This document shows positions 16,512-25,145 of a stretch of 40,913 nt of DNA, piece after piece. Position 1 is the first letter of the stretch, and every line of letters begins with the position of its first letter. Under the pieces are notes generated by a model that did not search any database, was not told where the DNA came from, and saw nothing but the letters and a program-made list of their open reading frames with translations. Position numbers and translations under genes: made by a program. The DNA lies in the NCBI GenBank assembly GCA_934098665.1, contig CAKOOO010000005.1, positions 1 through 40,913 on the forward strand, given 5' to 3'. This stretch comes from an uncultured Bacilli bacterium. Lineage in GTDB: Bacteria > Bacillota_I > Bacilli_A > RF39 > UBA660.

Positions 16512-18686
16512 CTATTTAACATATTTTAATATTTTAGATTTCGAAGGCATATCAGATGAATAAATGCTTTCCATCATACTTTTTTTATCAAAAGGAATAC
16601 TTATCTTTTCTATATCAAAATCGCCATCATTTTTTTCCTTTAAAAGATATACTTTAGCATCATCTTTAGGCATTTCAAGAGTATGAATAAATACATTACC
16701 TAGTTTATTTTCATAAGCAAAATGAATATGTCCCTCGAAAATATGGTCATAATAAGTAACCATCTTCCCGTTAAATAAAGGATTACTTTTTACATCGCCA
16801 AGTAGTTTAACTAAACTTTTATTAAAAGAAAAACAATTTATATGATTTTCTAAATCATTTTTATATTTTAAACTATTTGTATATAAAAACTGATTTGCAT
16901 TATTACACTTTTGAAATGTATAACTATTATTTTCTATATAATCCCATCTTATATCATTACAAAAATGAGTTATACCCACCTTTTTATTTCCAATAGATAA
17001 ATCAAATGATGGAGTAAAACTTTTTAAAAAAGAAATGTCTCCATTTAATTTTGCAAATGTCCAGTCGCAGTTTTCCATCCTTTCTTTATCAAAATATGAA
17101 AAGGCATTATAATCATATAAAAGGTAGCACTCACTATTTCCAAGTACGCATTTAACATTTTCTTTTTCAAGTAAATCAAGTACTTTTTTTGGATTTGGTC
17201 CCACGGTAATATTATCTCCGAGAGAATATATTTCATTAATATCATTTTCTTTAGCATAATCTATTATTTTTCTTAATGGTTCAAAAAGTGCATGAATATC
17301 TGTAAAAATTAATATTTTTCTTCCTGTATAAATAGTTGTATCTTTATCCTTTTTTTTATGAGTTATAATAAAAGGCAAATTATATTTTTTAGCGTAATTT
17401 ATTTCACTTTCAAAAGGTGTTCTTTCAGGTAAACATATTGCCACCGGTTTTAGATTATTACGATACAAAAGCACTTCAGCATTACATGTGCATTTACTAC
17501 TTAAATCAAGTATACCTTTTTGGCACGCATTAATTACATTATCAATATCCTCTAATTTATTATTTGAACAAATATTATTAATGCTACTTACAATATAACT
17601 TCCATTTAAAATATTATCATATAAAAATATATCTTTTGGATTAGAGTAAAAATAATTTTGTTTTAAATAACTTATAGGACTTAGAGAAATATAATTTAAA
17701 CTGTTATTAAATAAATCTTCGATGCTTTCATTTTTACCTTTTACATGAGCAAGAAATATATAATTAAAACTACTTAAATCATAAGTTTTAACCCCATATA
17801 AATCAAAATATTTTTCACTTAAATATTTATCTAAAAAATTAATTTTAGTTAAATTATTATTTGCTTCATATTCAAAGAATTTTCTTATATAAAATTTAAG
17901 CTTATAAATATCTGTATCATCTTTTCTATTAAGTATGTTTATAATTTTATTTTTTAAAATATTTACATTAGTTTTTTCATTTATACTTATCATTTCTTTA
18001 ATTTTATTTCCAAAATAAACTATATTTTTATTATCATTATTATCTTTAATAATTTTATCTATATTATTTATTCCTCCAATATTAGAAACAAGAATATTAT
18101 AATCATTATTATTAAAAACAGTTAACTCTAAATATAAATTATATAGTTCATAACTTGTAATACCACTTTTATTAATGTAACTATAAAGCCTTTTATATAA
18201 TAGATCTATATAATTATTAAGATAAGTAAGTGATGAAGGACATTTATGGTAATCAAGCATTATTTTATGATTTAAAAATAATTTTAAATTAGATATATCT
18301 TTTTTACTAATATTTAAGTAATTAATATTACTTAGTAAATCTTTATATTCATAATATAAATTTAAGTTATTTAAAAAATCTTTTATAACATGGTTTTTAT
18401 AAAATATTTTATTTTTATTTACAAAATTAATAAATTTTAAAAAATTATCTAGATTTTCAGAAACACTTATAAGTTTAAGTATATTACTTTGGTCATTTAT
18501 TCCAAAATTTATAAATAATGAAAGTGGTATATTTAAATAATTTAAAATATCTTTTATTTTAAAATAATATTTATATGCAAAAGAAAGTGAATGTATTTTA
18601 CTTATTTTTAATATATTTATTTTATCTATTTCACTTTTTACAAAATTATCAAGCCCACTATTATAAATAATATCTAAATCATCCAT
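16512..18686 (-). CDS. Calcineurin-like metallophosphoesterase with large N-terminal helical domain
   Basis: 724 residues. The C-terminal 260 form a metallophosphoesterase: ILIFTDIHALFEPL (D-x-H), IYSLGDNITVGPN (GDx), VKCVLGNSECY (in place of GNHD/E), ITHFCND and HIFEGHIHFAY (GHxH). The first 450 residues are an Asn/Lys/Ile/Leu-rich, mostly helical region I do not recognise. Between them is a short Cys-containing segment (LDLSSKCTCNAEVLLYR). ATG at 18686 follows GGGGGAT. Substrate unknown; a nucleotide or phosphodiester is possible. The missing His in the third motif resembles the GNCD variant of YfcE-type enzymes, so activity is not excluded. Confidence 0.78.
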   Translation of the reverse strand: MDDLDIIYNSGLDNFVKSEIDKINILKISKIHSLSFAYKYYFKIKDILNYLNIPLSLFINFGINDQSNILKLISVSENLDNFLKFINFVNKNKIFYKNHVIKDFLNNLNLYYEYKDLLSNINYLNISKKDISNLKLFLNHKIMLDYHKCPSSLTYLNNYIDLLYKRLYSYINKSGITSYELYNLYLELTVFNNNDYNILVSNIGGINNIDKIIKDNNDNKNIVYFGNKIKEMISINEKTNVNILKNKIINILNRKDDTDIYKLKFYIRKFFEYEANNNLTKINFLDKYLSEKYFDLYGVKTYDLSSFNYIFLAHVKGKNESIEDLFNNSLNYISLSPISYLKQNYFYSNPKDIFLYDNILNGSYIVSSINNICSNNKLEDIDNVINACQKGILDLSSKCTCNAEVLLYRNNLKPVAICLPERTPFESEINYAKKYNLPFIITHKKKDKDTTIYTGRKILIFTDIHALFEPLRKIIDYAKENDINEIYSLGDNITVGPNPKKVLDLLEKENVKCVLGNSECYLLYDYNAFSYFDKERMENCDWTFAKLNGDISFLKSFTPSFDLSIGNKKVGITHFCNDIRWDYIENNSYTFQKCNNANQFLYTNSLKYKNDLENHINCFSFNKSLVKLLGDVKSNPLFNGKMVTYYDHIFEGHIHFAYENKLGNVFIHTLEMPKDDAKVYLLKEKNDGDFDIEKISIPFDKKSMMESIYSSDMPSKSKILKYVK

Positions 18687-18706
18687 ATATCCCCCGTACA
18701 CAAAAG

Positions 18707-18735
18707 ATTATAACATGCATAAAAAAAAGATGCAA
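18707..18735 (-). promoter_or_regulatory. Promoter of the metallophosphoesterase gene, embedded in a terminator
   Basis: TTGCAT (18730-18735), 17-nt spacer, TATAAT (18707-18712). The -35 box sits in the terminator stem of the preceding gene, so the two signals share bases. Confidence 0.7.
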
Positions 18736-18744
18736 TTAAGCATC
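18721..18744 (-). terminator. Rho-independent terminator after the 18736-19437 gene
   Basis: GATGC/GCATC stem (18729-18733 with 18740-18744), 6-nt loop and eight T on the minus strand. Confidence 0.85.
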
Positions 18745-19437
18745 AACTGAAGTGCATCCTTTTGAATCAATATATATATGTCCATAGAATAGTTCATTTG
18801 CAAGTTGAGTCTGTGATGATGTTAAATTATAATACTTACCAGTAAATGTCCATGTTATTGAAGTGGCTGTTGTACCAGTATTTGTTATAGTTGCTCCACT
18901 TACAAGTACTCTTTTTGCTCCTGCAGTAGTAGTTGCAGCAGTCCAAGAATTATTATATGCAAAATTTGTTTCAGCACTATAATTATTTGTTCCTAAAGTT
19001 GTATTTGTCACAGTAGGCGCACTAGCTTGCATAGTTATTTCTTTTGTAGCTCCACTTGTTACAGTAGTTGTACCTGAGCCATATACTTTACTATTTAAAT
19101 CATACTGAAATACTACATCATATGTACATGTAGTTTTTACAGATGTACTTCCTGATGTTAAATTTACTATTAATGTAGCAGTATTTGTAACTGCTGCAGT
19201 TGTATCATTTGAATTTTGTTGTGACATACTTGAGGCAGGTACTTGGATATTTAAAGATGTAGCATTTGACATAAATACTGTATCCCCTCCACCATTAGCC
19301 TTAATATTTACAGCAACATTATTATTTAAATTAGTTGTAAATGAACCAAAATAAGCAAATGTTCCCGCAGAAACAATTAATAATAAAAACACTGAAGCAA
19401 TTACCGCAATAATTTGTGTTTGTTTAGATTTTTCCAT
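18736..19437 (-). CDS. Small secreted protein with SipW-like signal region (camelysin/TasA-like)
   Basis: 233 residues. A Lys-rich N-terminus and membrane segment end in SAGTFAYFGSF, matching the T-x-A-Y-F signature of SipW-dependent secreted proteins, followed by NLNNNVAVNIKANGG. The rest is Thr/Ser/Asn-rich beta structure ending IYIDSKGCTSVDA. It matches the N-terminal 230 residues of the 25317-27191 protein (shared: LNNNVAVNI, VTSGATKEIT, KTTCTYD, FTGKYYNL, IYIDSKGC) but lacks the C-terminal module. ATG at 19437 is chosen over 19452 because GGAG is 9 nt upstream and the start then matches its paralogue. Possible matrix or fibre subunit. Confidence 0.75.
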   Translation of the reverse strand: MEKSKQTQIIAVIASVFLLLIVSAGTFAYFGSFTTNLNNNVAVNIKANGGGDTVFMSNATSLNIQVPASSMSQQNSNDTTAAVTNTATLIVNLTSGSTSVKTTCTYDVVFQYDLNSKVYGSGTTTVTSGATKEITMQASAPTVTNTTLGTNNYSAETNFAYNNSWTAATTTAGAKRVLVSGATITNTGTTATSITWTFTGKYYNLTSSQTQLANELFYGHIYIDSKGCTSVDA

Positions 19438-19462
19438 TTTATCTTTCTCCATCCTATTAATA

Positions 19463-19491
19463 ATTATAAACCATTTTTATTTATTTTTAAA
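19463..19491 (-). promoter_or_regulatory. Promoter of the 18736-19437 gene
   Basis: TTTAAA (19486-19491), 17-nt spacer, TATAAT (19463-19468). Good -10, weak -35. Confidence 0.5.
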
Positions 19492-19513
19492 TACTTTTTA
19501 TTTTACTTTACAT

Positions 19514-21919
19514 TTATTCTACTACAAAAGGATTAGTATATGTGCCATCTCCAGATGATATTTCTGTTCCTTGTTTAAGTGATATGACTGGTCTGACGCC
19601 ACCTGAGCCCCATATACCGGTATAGGTCCACCCACCGTGGCTCACCCAGACGCTGGCGACGTTGCGGGCGAAGCTGCCGGGAGAACCAAGCCAAACCGAT
19701 TGTCCACTGTTAAAGTAATGACCACCTCCATAACTTGATAAACTTAATTCTGGTACTGTTAATAATCCTATAGGATATTTTAACCTTGCTTTTGGATTAT
19801 TTACACTAAATCTATCTGTTTCATTTGCACATACTAAACTTTTATTACTTGTACTATTATTTTTAAATATCAATGCAGCTGTTGTACTTCCTCCATTTGG
19901 ATTCCAACCATTTGACGATTTATTACTCATTGATCTATCATTGCAAAATACTGTATCCTCTAGCCTATCATCATATTTATCTTTTATATTTTTTTCATAC
20001 CATTTATCTATATATGCTTTTATGTCACTATCTTTTGTATTTACAGCATCTGCATATAGCATTTCATTTAAAGCGTCTTCTACTGATTTTCCTCCTGTTA
20101 AGGTTATGTAAGATAATGTGCCCATATTATCATAATAAACATAATAAATAGATGCGCAACTATTACCATTTGTTAAACATGTATAATGATGTGTATTCAC
20201 TTCTGTACTACTTGTACTCCATGTATCTGAATTTATTGTTACCATATCAGTTAATGTATATGTTCCATTTGCATATGTAAATGAATTACTAAATACATAA
20301 TCTTTACTGTAACTTGTTCCATCTGTTGTTCCTCCAGACAACTGATAATAATATACGGTTGTTTCAATATTTGAAACTATATATCTAGGATTAGTACATG
20401 ATGTTGATGTACTATTATTACATGTATACTTACCTATTACTTCTGATATATTTGAACTTGTTACACTTACTGATGTTGGATTTACCAAAGTGTATGTTCC
20501 ACTACTATATGTGACTGAATCACCAACCATTTTGGTTCCACTAAAAGATGCCTGATTTACTATTGTTTTACTTGAATATGGATATTCGGTATTATACATG
20601 TATCCAAGATATGCTGGTGAAGTATATTTACTATTAAATGCACTTTCACCTATTTGTGAATTTGTTCCTGTATTATTACATGATTTTATAACATCTCCTA
20701 CTGCTTTTTCTATACTAAATACTACATTATCGTTATTTTTTGACACACTACTATCTTTTGAATATTTTACAGTAATAACATCTGAAGTTGTAAGACCCTT
20801 AAGAGCAATTGTTCCTGAATCTGTAAACTTACCAAGTGATGTGGTACCATTTATAAATTCAGCTTTATCACAACATGTTTCTGATGATACAGAGTAATTT
20901 AAATAATAATCTCCAGTTTCTTTTACACTAAATGTTATAGTTCCCGTTGTACTATGGTCATGATTTGTACTTGTCCATGTTTTATTAGTACTATCAAAAG
21001 TATATGGATATGTAGCATCATTTGTTACATTTATATATTCATTTTGATTAATAGGCTCTGTATTTACTATATCTTTCTGGACACCATTATAAACCATCTT
21101 AACTCCACCAGTGTCTGTAGTTCTTACTATTTTCCAGCATTTATCCGCAAAAAGTACATTATTATTTTCTACAGCTCCATTAAAATAATATATATTATTG
21201 GCATATGTTGTTGTATCTCCATATGAACTTCCATTATATAGTTTGACGTATGTATCACCTTTTTCATATCTTCTTGCAATAGTACTATAAAGATTTTTAG
21301 CGTACTCTGTAAAATCACAATCTATATTTTCTACTTTAATATTACCACCAAAGGTTTTACCTATTATAGAGTTATCTTGGGCTATATTTAAATTATAATA
21401 TCTTAAATTAAAGTTCCATGTTTCACTTATACTTGTTTGTGATGTTGTTGTTTCTATTGAACCACTATAAATTTTTATTTTACTGCTTCCTGCTAAAGAA
21501 ACATCGTTAAAACTATTACCTTGATTAGAGCTACCTCTTACAGCATATTCTTTTAAAGTGCTTTGTGATGGTGTATAAGAAGTGCTTGGAACGTATACTA
21601 TATCATAAGAACAATATACTGGGGCATCACCTTTTGCATCAAGTGTTAAAGTTAAATTTGAATTACTTTCTACATATGAAGTATAATCATTTGACGCACT
21701 CCCCACATCTAAATCACTTTCATTTATTGCTAATGCTACATTTTGATTTCCACTTGTATTAAATGTATAAAACTTTGTATCTATCCTTGAGGTTGCATTA
21801 TTATTTGTATTTATTTTCATACTTCCAAAAAATGCATAAGATGCACTTACTAATATAATAAGTGCTATTACTGATGCTATTATAGTTAATATTTTCTTTT
21901 TATTATCACTTTTTTCCAT
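19514..21919 (-). CDS. Secreted surface protein with SipW-like signal region and hypervariable C-terminal domain (paralogue)
   Basis: 801 residues. A membrane segment ending SASYAFFGSMKINTNN (SipW-like) leads to an N-terminal beta domain different from the 5539-7986 paralogue (to about residue 205). From IARRYEKGDTYVKLYNGSSY onward the two are closely similar, with NIYYFNGAVENNNVLFADKC, WKIVRTTDTGGVKMVYNG, GGKSVEDALNEMLYAD and VFCNDRSMS. The C-terminal part reads YPIGLLTVPELSLSSYGGG, SVWLGSPG, a variable stretch, then GGVRPVISLKQG and DGTYTNPFVVE. ATG at 21919 is preferred to 21925 because AAGG is then 8 nt away. Function unknown; a displayed ligand-binding tip domain is the best guess. Confidence 0.85.
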   Translation of the reverse strand: MEKSDNKKKILTIIASVIALIILVSASYAFFGSMKINTNNNATSRIDTKFYTFNTSGNQNVALAINESDLDVGSASNDYTSYVESNSNLTLTLDAKGDAPVYCSYDIVYVPSTSYTPSQSTLKEYAVRGSSNQGNSFNDVSLAGSSKIKIYSGSIETTTSQTSISETWNFNLRYYNLNIAQDNSIIGKTFGGNIKVENIDCDFTEYAKNLYSTIARRYEKGDTYVKLYNGSSYGDTTTYANNIYYFNGAVENNNVLFADKCWKIVRTTDTGGVKMVYNGVQKDIVNTEPINQNEYINVTNDATYPYTFDSTNKTWTSTNHDHSTTGTITFSVKETGDYYLNYSVSSETCCDKAEFINGTTSLGKFTDSGTIALKGLTTSDVITVKYSKDSSVSKNNDNVVFSIEKAVGDVIKSCNNTGTNSQIGESAFNSKYTSPAYLGYMYNTEYPYSSKTIVNQASFSGTKMVGDSVTYSSGTYTLVNPTSVSVTSSNISEVIGKYTCNNSTSTSCTNPRYIVSNIETTVYYYQLSGGTTDGTSYSKDYVFSNSFTYANGTYTLTDMVTINSDTWSTSSTEVNTHHYTCLTNGNSCASIYYVYYDNMGTLSYITLTGGKSVEDALNEMLYADAVNTKDSDIKAYIDKWYEKNIKDKYDDRLEDTVFCNDRSMSNKSSNGWNPNGGSTTAALIFKNNSTSNKSLVCANETDRFSVNNPKARLKYPIGLLTVPELSLSSYGGGHYFNSGQSVWLGSPGSFARNVASVWVSHGGWTYTGIWGSGGVRPVISLKQGTEISSGDGTYTNPFVVE
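19563..19675 (-). other. Candidate variable repeat (GC-rich, adenine-poor cassette), second copy site
   Basis: Encodes roughly residues 749-786. Counted over 19591-19680 the G+C is 67%, with sense-strand A 16% and G 37%. Length is 113 nt against 116 nt at 5588-5703, a difference of one codon. Boundaries match: shared GGTTCTCCCGGC on the 5' side and AATATCAT on the 3' side. Wobble positions differ from the first block, so the two are not adenine-only derivatives of one template. Confidence 0.55.
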
Positions 21920-21948
21920 AAGCATTACCTTCTTACTTTACTATTAAT

Positions 21949-21957
21949 AGTATAGCA
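21949..21957 (-). promoter_or_regulatory. Extended -10 promoter element of the 19514-21919 gene
   Basis: TGC-TATACT on the minus strand, 30 nt before the start, with no good -35 at the right distance. AAGG ribosome site downstream. Confidence 0.45.
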
Positions 21958-21991
21958 AAAAAAGTTATCAAATAAAAGTATAATTTTTTCA

Positions 21992-22043
21992 AATTAAAAA
22001 GAGCCATTAAGGCCCCATCTATTTAAAGAAAACAAATGTTTTC
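21992..22043 (-). terminator. Tandem terminator hairpins after the SpoIVB-like gene
   Basis: First GAAAAC/GTTTTC (22028-22033 with 22038-22043), then GGGCC/GGCTC (22001-22005 with 22011-22015) followed by TTTTT. The second stem includes a G-U pair only on the minus strand, which fits termination in that direction. Confidence 0.75.
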
Positions 22044-22077
22044 TAGTTATAATATATGCATTTAAAATTAATTTATA

Positions 22078-23037
22078 CTAATTTTCCCCTTCATAAAGCA
22101 TTTTATCTATAAATAGTCCATAACCTGTATAAGGGTTATCTACAATAACGTGTGTTAGTACTCCTACAAGTTTATCATTTTGAACTATTGGTGAACCACT
22201 CATTCCTTGAATAACTCCCCCAGTTAAATTAATTACATCATCACTTGTTATTTTAAATGTAATATTTTTTATATCAGATGTATCATTAATTTTAGTTATT
22301 TCTATATCAAAAGATGTAATATCTTCGCCTTTTAAAACTGTTTTAACACTTGCTAAGCCAATAACTGGTTTTCCTATATCAATTAAACTATTTGGATCAA
22401 TTTTAGCATTATATATTCCAAATATCCCATATTTTGTATTTTTAAATATATTTCCATAAACATTATTATAATTAAATTTAGCGGTTTTACTTCCTGGAGT
22501 ACCTATAATACTTTTATCTATACCTGTAATATAACTTTGAAAAATTTCACCGGATTTAATTTCAACTTTTTTACTGCCAGAATTATCAATAATTTCATGA
22601 CCTAAAGAACCAAATATTTTAGTTTCAGGGTCTATATAAGATAAAGTACCTATACCCATAATAGAACTTTTTACAAAAAGTCCAGTTTTAACTACACCAC
22701 CAGATTTAATTACACTTAGTTTAGTATTTTTAGTAATACCCTCTCTTACAAAGGTGACATTTATAGTTTCTTTATTTATATTTTTTTCTATTTCTTTAGT
22801 AATATCTTCAGCACTATTTACGTTTGTTCCTTCAATTTGTATTATATAATCACCATTTTGCATAGGAATAGTGCCTTTATTATATTTACCATTTACTTTA
22901 TAAAATCCTATTACCATAACACCTTTAGTATTTACTTTAATGCCTAAAGTTTTACCTCCTAAAACAACTTTTGAAGAGTAAGCAAAAGTAGATATTGGAA
23001 ATATCAATAATATAAATAATAACAATAATTTTTTCAT
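22078..23037 (-). CDS. SpoIVB-like serine peptidase (family S55) with PDZ domain
   Basis: 319 residues. A signal peptide or anchor (LLLLFILLIFPISTFAYS) is followed by a PDZ-like region (about residues 30-100, with NGDYIIQIEGTNVNSAEDI) and the S55 peptidase core: GIGTLSYIDPETKIFGSLGHEI (catalytic His) and VIQGMSGSPIVQNDKLVGV (catalytic Ser), then GYGLFIDKML. SpoIVB is the signalling protease that cuts SpoIVFA during sporulation, but it is about 100 residues longer and no sporulation genes are seen here. Possible starts are GTG 23046, ATG 23043 and ATG 23037; the -10 at 23053-23058 would put the transcript start at about 23046, so the mRNA may be leaderless. Confidence 0.85.
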   Translation of the reverse strand: MKKLLLLFILLIFPISTFAYSSKVVLGGKTLGIKVNTKGVMVIGFYKVNGKYNKGTIPMQNGDYIIQIEGTNVNSAEDITKEIEKNINKETINVTFVREGITKNTKLSVIKSGGVVKTGLFVKSSIMGIGTLSYIDPETKIFGSLGHEIIDNSGSKKVEIKSGEIFQSYITGIDKSIIGTPGSKTAKFNYNNVYGNIFKNTKYGIFGIYNAKIDPNSLIDIGKPVIGLASVKTVLKGEDITSFDIEITKINDTSDIKNITFKITSDDVINLTGGVIQGMSGSPIVQNDKLVGVLTHVIVDNPYTGYGLFIDKMLYEGEN

Positions 23038-23052
23038 ATTCATCACATTATT

Positions 23053-23058
23053 ATTATA
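23053..23058 (-). promoter_or_regulatory. -10 element of the SpoIVB-like gene
   Basis: TATAAT on the minus strand only 6-7 nt before the first possible start codon (GTG 23046). No convincing -35. No ribosome site lies between it and any candidate start. Confidence 0.45.
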
Positions 23059-23089
23059 ACCAAAAAAAGAAAATATAAATTAACACTTT

Positions 23090-24970
23090 TTACCACTTTA
23101 TTATATATTTTCTTTTCATTACATCTTCATTTTTATTTGATTCATATCTTTCATTGTATAAATTATTTAAAGTTTCATCATCCTCGAAAAGTATTTTAAA
23201 TAATACATTTTTTCTACTATCTTTTGATAAATCACTTTGAAGAAGTTTAATAGGAGTATATTTTTCATCATATTCATTTATATAAGCATATTTTTTGCAA
23301 GCCAATAATAGTTTAATAATTAAAGTTATATTTAAAAGTACTTCTTCATAATTTATTTCTCCATTAGGAAATCTAAATTCAATAGTATTTTTTCTCTTGC
23401 ATAAAAGTGCATTTGATATATTTATATCAAAGTATCTTTCACTTTGTATTTCTTGCATTATTTTAACAAAAGATTTTAAATTTTTAACACATTTAAATTT
23501 ACCACTTGTTATAGCTAGAATAAGTTTACTTGAAATAGGACGAGCATATCTATCTATTCCAGGTCTTTTATTTGAACCTTTATGATTACATATATCAAAG
23601 AATATATCTTGCGTATTTGTATAAATTATATAAAGCATCATAAGTTCTTTTTCACTTTGAAAAAAATCAAAACCAACATGTATATGACCACCGCATTCTT
23701 TAGTGGCCACAAAACCATTATTTTCCATAAAATCACAAATATATTTTAAACAACTTAAACTATTTTTATCATAAGAAAGTATTGGAGAAACTATTTCAAC
23801 ACCATTTGCTATAGAGCCATCACTTTTTATTTTCCAATTACCAAGCATTTTATTCATACTAAGAAGTAAATCTTTATTTTCATATGAGGATTCAAGTTCT
23901 ACACCAAAAGTTATATTATTTTTAGCTATATTATATCTAGTTACATCATTACTGCTTGCTTTTTCTATTTCCTCTTTAGTATTACTTAAAATTATTTTTT
24001 TAAATGTTTCATCTTCTACTTGCTCTGCACATTTTCTTTTAAGAGCTTCATCATCTGTATTTTTTAATATATTAAGCACTATTTCTAAAGATACTTTTTG
24101 AGAAAATAATTTTTTATTTTGAATATAAAATTTAAATATTTCGTTATAACACAGTCCGCATTTTGCAACTTGCTCCTTATCATTAAAGGAAATATAATTA
24201 AAATAATATGCAAATACTTTTTCATCTTTTATATACATTAATATATATTCTATAAACTGTCCTTTTGATAAAAATGATATAAGATCTTCTTCTTTCATAT
24301 CAGAAAAAATCATTTTTTTATAAAAAGGAGTTAACTTATCAATATAATCACAAACTAAATTTTTATCATTAACTGTTTTTAATATAGAGCATATATAATA
24401 AGTGCTATCCACTATAGTAAGTAAAGATACTTTATTTAAATCACTTTTTAATGATTTTATAATATTTACTTTCGTAGACATACTAATTTTTTTTAGTGAT
24501 TTTAATTTTTCTAAAACAAATTTATCATCATCAACATGTATTAAATAATTTACTTTATCTTCTTCCAAAAGTAGTTCATATAATTTTTCATAATATGATT
24601 TATCAGAAAAAATTATTTTTTTATCATTATATGATTTTTTAAAGATTTTTTTATTAAGTAAAAATGCAAGACGATTATTATCATGTTTAAAATGATTACT
24701 TATATCTATTATATCTTCTTCGGATAGTGATTTAACAACCCTTTTTGATAATAATTTAATTTTTATATTATCACTTAATAATTTAGATTTTAATAACCCT
24801 TTATTCTTATCACACAAATATTCATAAAAAGTAGTTTTTTGATACATATTTCTTATTTTTTTAGGTAATAATAAACTAAAAAACATAAATGATTTTTCAA
24901 ATACTAAATTTATAAATATAGAACTTCCCACCAATATAGCTATAAAAATTGGTATATTAATAATGCTCAT
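23090..24970 (-). CDS. Membrane-anchored amidoligase-family protein
   Basis: 626 residues. An N-terminal membrane segment (about residues 5-35) is followed by some 300 residues of Lys/Leu-rich helical repeats that I do not recognise. The C-terminal domain has the amidoligase_2 pattern: NITFGVELESS (metal-binding Glu), KSDGSIANGVEIVSPIL, ECGGHIHVGFDFF and NTIEFRFPNGE. These enzymes have a glutamine-synthetase/GCS-like fold and are thought to form amide bonds between amino acids or peptides. GGGGG lies 5 nt before the ATG and a consensus promoter precedes it. A second amidoligase-type gene is at 40011-40913. Confidence 0.8.
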   Translation of the reverse strand: MSIINIPIFIAILVGSSIFINLVFEKSFMFFSLLLPKKIRNMYQKTTFYEYLCDKNKGLLKSKLLSDNIKIKLLSKRVVKSLSEEDIIDISNHFKHDNNRLAFLLNKKIFKKSYNDKKIIFSDKSYYEKLYELLLEEDKVNYLIHVDDDKFVLEKLKSLKKISMSTKVNIIKSLKSDLNKVSLLTIVDSTYYICSILKTVNDKNLVCDYIDKLTPFYKKMIFSDMKEEDLISFLSKGQFIEYILMYIKDEKVFAYYFNYISFNDKEQVAKCGLCYNEIFKFYIQNKKLFSQKVSLEIVLNILKNTDDEALKRKCAEQVEDETFKKIILSNTKEEIEKASSNDVTRYNIAKNNITFGVELESSYENKDLLLSMNKMLGNWKIKSDGSIANGVEIVSPILSYDKNSLSCLKYICDFMENNGFVATKECGGHIHVGFDFFQSEKELMMLYIIYTNTQDIFFDICNHKGSNKRPGIDRYARPISSKLILAITSGKFKCVKNLKSFVKIMQEIQSERYFDINISNALLCKRKNTIEFRFPNGEINYEEVLLNITLIIKLLLACKKYAYINEYDEKYTPIKLLQSDLSKDSRKNVLFKILFEDDETLNNLYNERYESNKNEDVMKRKYIIKW

Positions 24971-24993
24971 AATAACCCCCTTTTTTTAGTATT

Positions 24994-25021
24994 ATTATAA
25001 GCACTTTTTTATTTATGTCAA
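24994..25021 (-). promoter_or_regulatory. Consensus promoter of the amidoligase gene
   Basis: TTGACA (25016-25021), 16-nt spacer, TATAAT (24994-24999), 24 nt before the ATG. One of the two strongest promoters in the window. Confidence 0.87.
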
Positions 25022-25048
25022 TAAAAATTTATTCATTACAAATTAAAA

Positions 25049-25145
25049 CTAGAGTTTGCTCTCTAGCTATTTTTTTAAGTTCACTGTTAAGGCCGGAATC
25101 GCTTTTTTTTAAGTTCCTCTTATAGTGGGAATCACTAGCTTTTTT
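25049..25145. repeat. Hairpin and imperfect tandem repeat array
   Basis: CTAGAG/CTCTAG stem (25049-25054 with 25061-25066) has T runs on both strands, so it can be a bidirectional terminator. It is followed by two imperfect 33-34 bp units, each starting AAGTTC (25077, 25111), containing GGAATC (25095, 25128) and ending in a T run on the plus strand. More GC-rich than its surroundings. No known RNA family is recognised. Confidence 0.5.

Noticed and set aside
17045..17257. Minus-strand open frame within the metallophosphoesterase gene
   Set aside because: Out-of-frame shadow of the catalytic domain.
5588..19675. The two GC-rich blocks as adenine-only variants of a single DGR template
   Set aside because: In hand alignment many differences are C/T or C/G at wobble positions, and one codon is inserted, so one template with A-to-N changes cannot give both. 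A DGR with separate templates remains open.
22078..23046. SpoIVB-like gene as evidence that the organism sporulates
   Set aside because: A single S55 protease, shorter than SpoIVB and without other sporulation genes nearby, is not enough.
25036..25145. tracrRNA-like layout (hairpin, then two structured units with T runs) that might signal a type II CRISPR system
   Set aside because: No Cas9, no repeat-spacer array and no matching repeat anywhere in the window; the units fold poorly.
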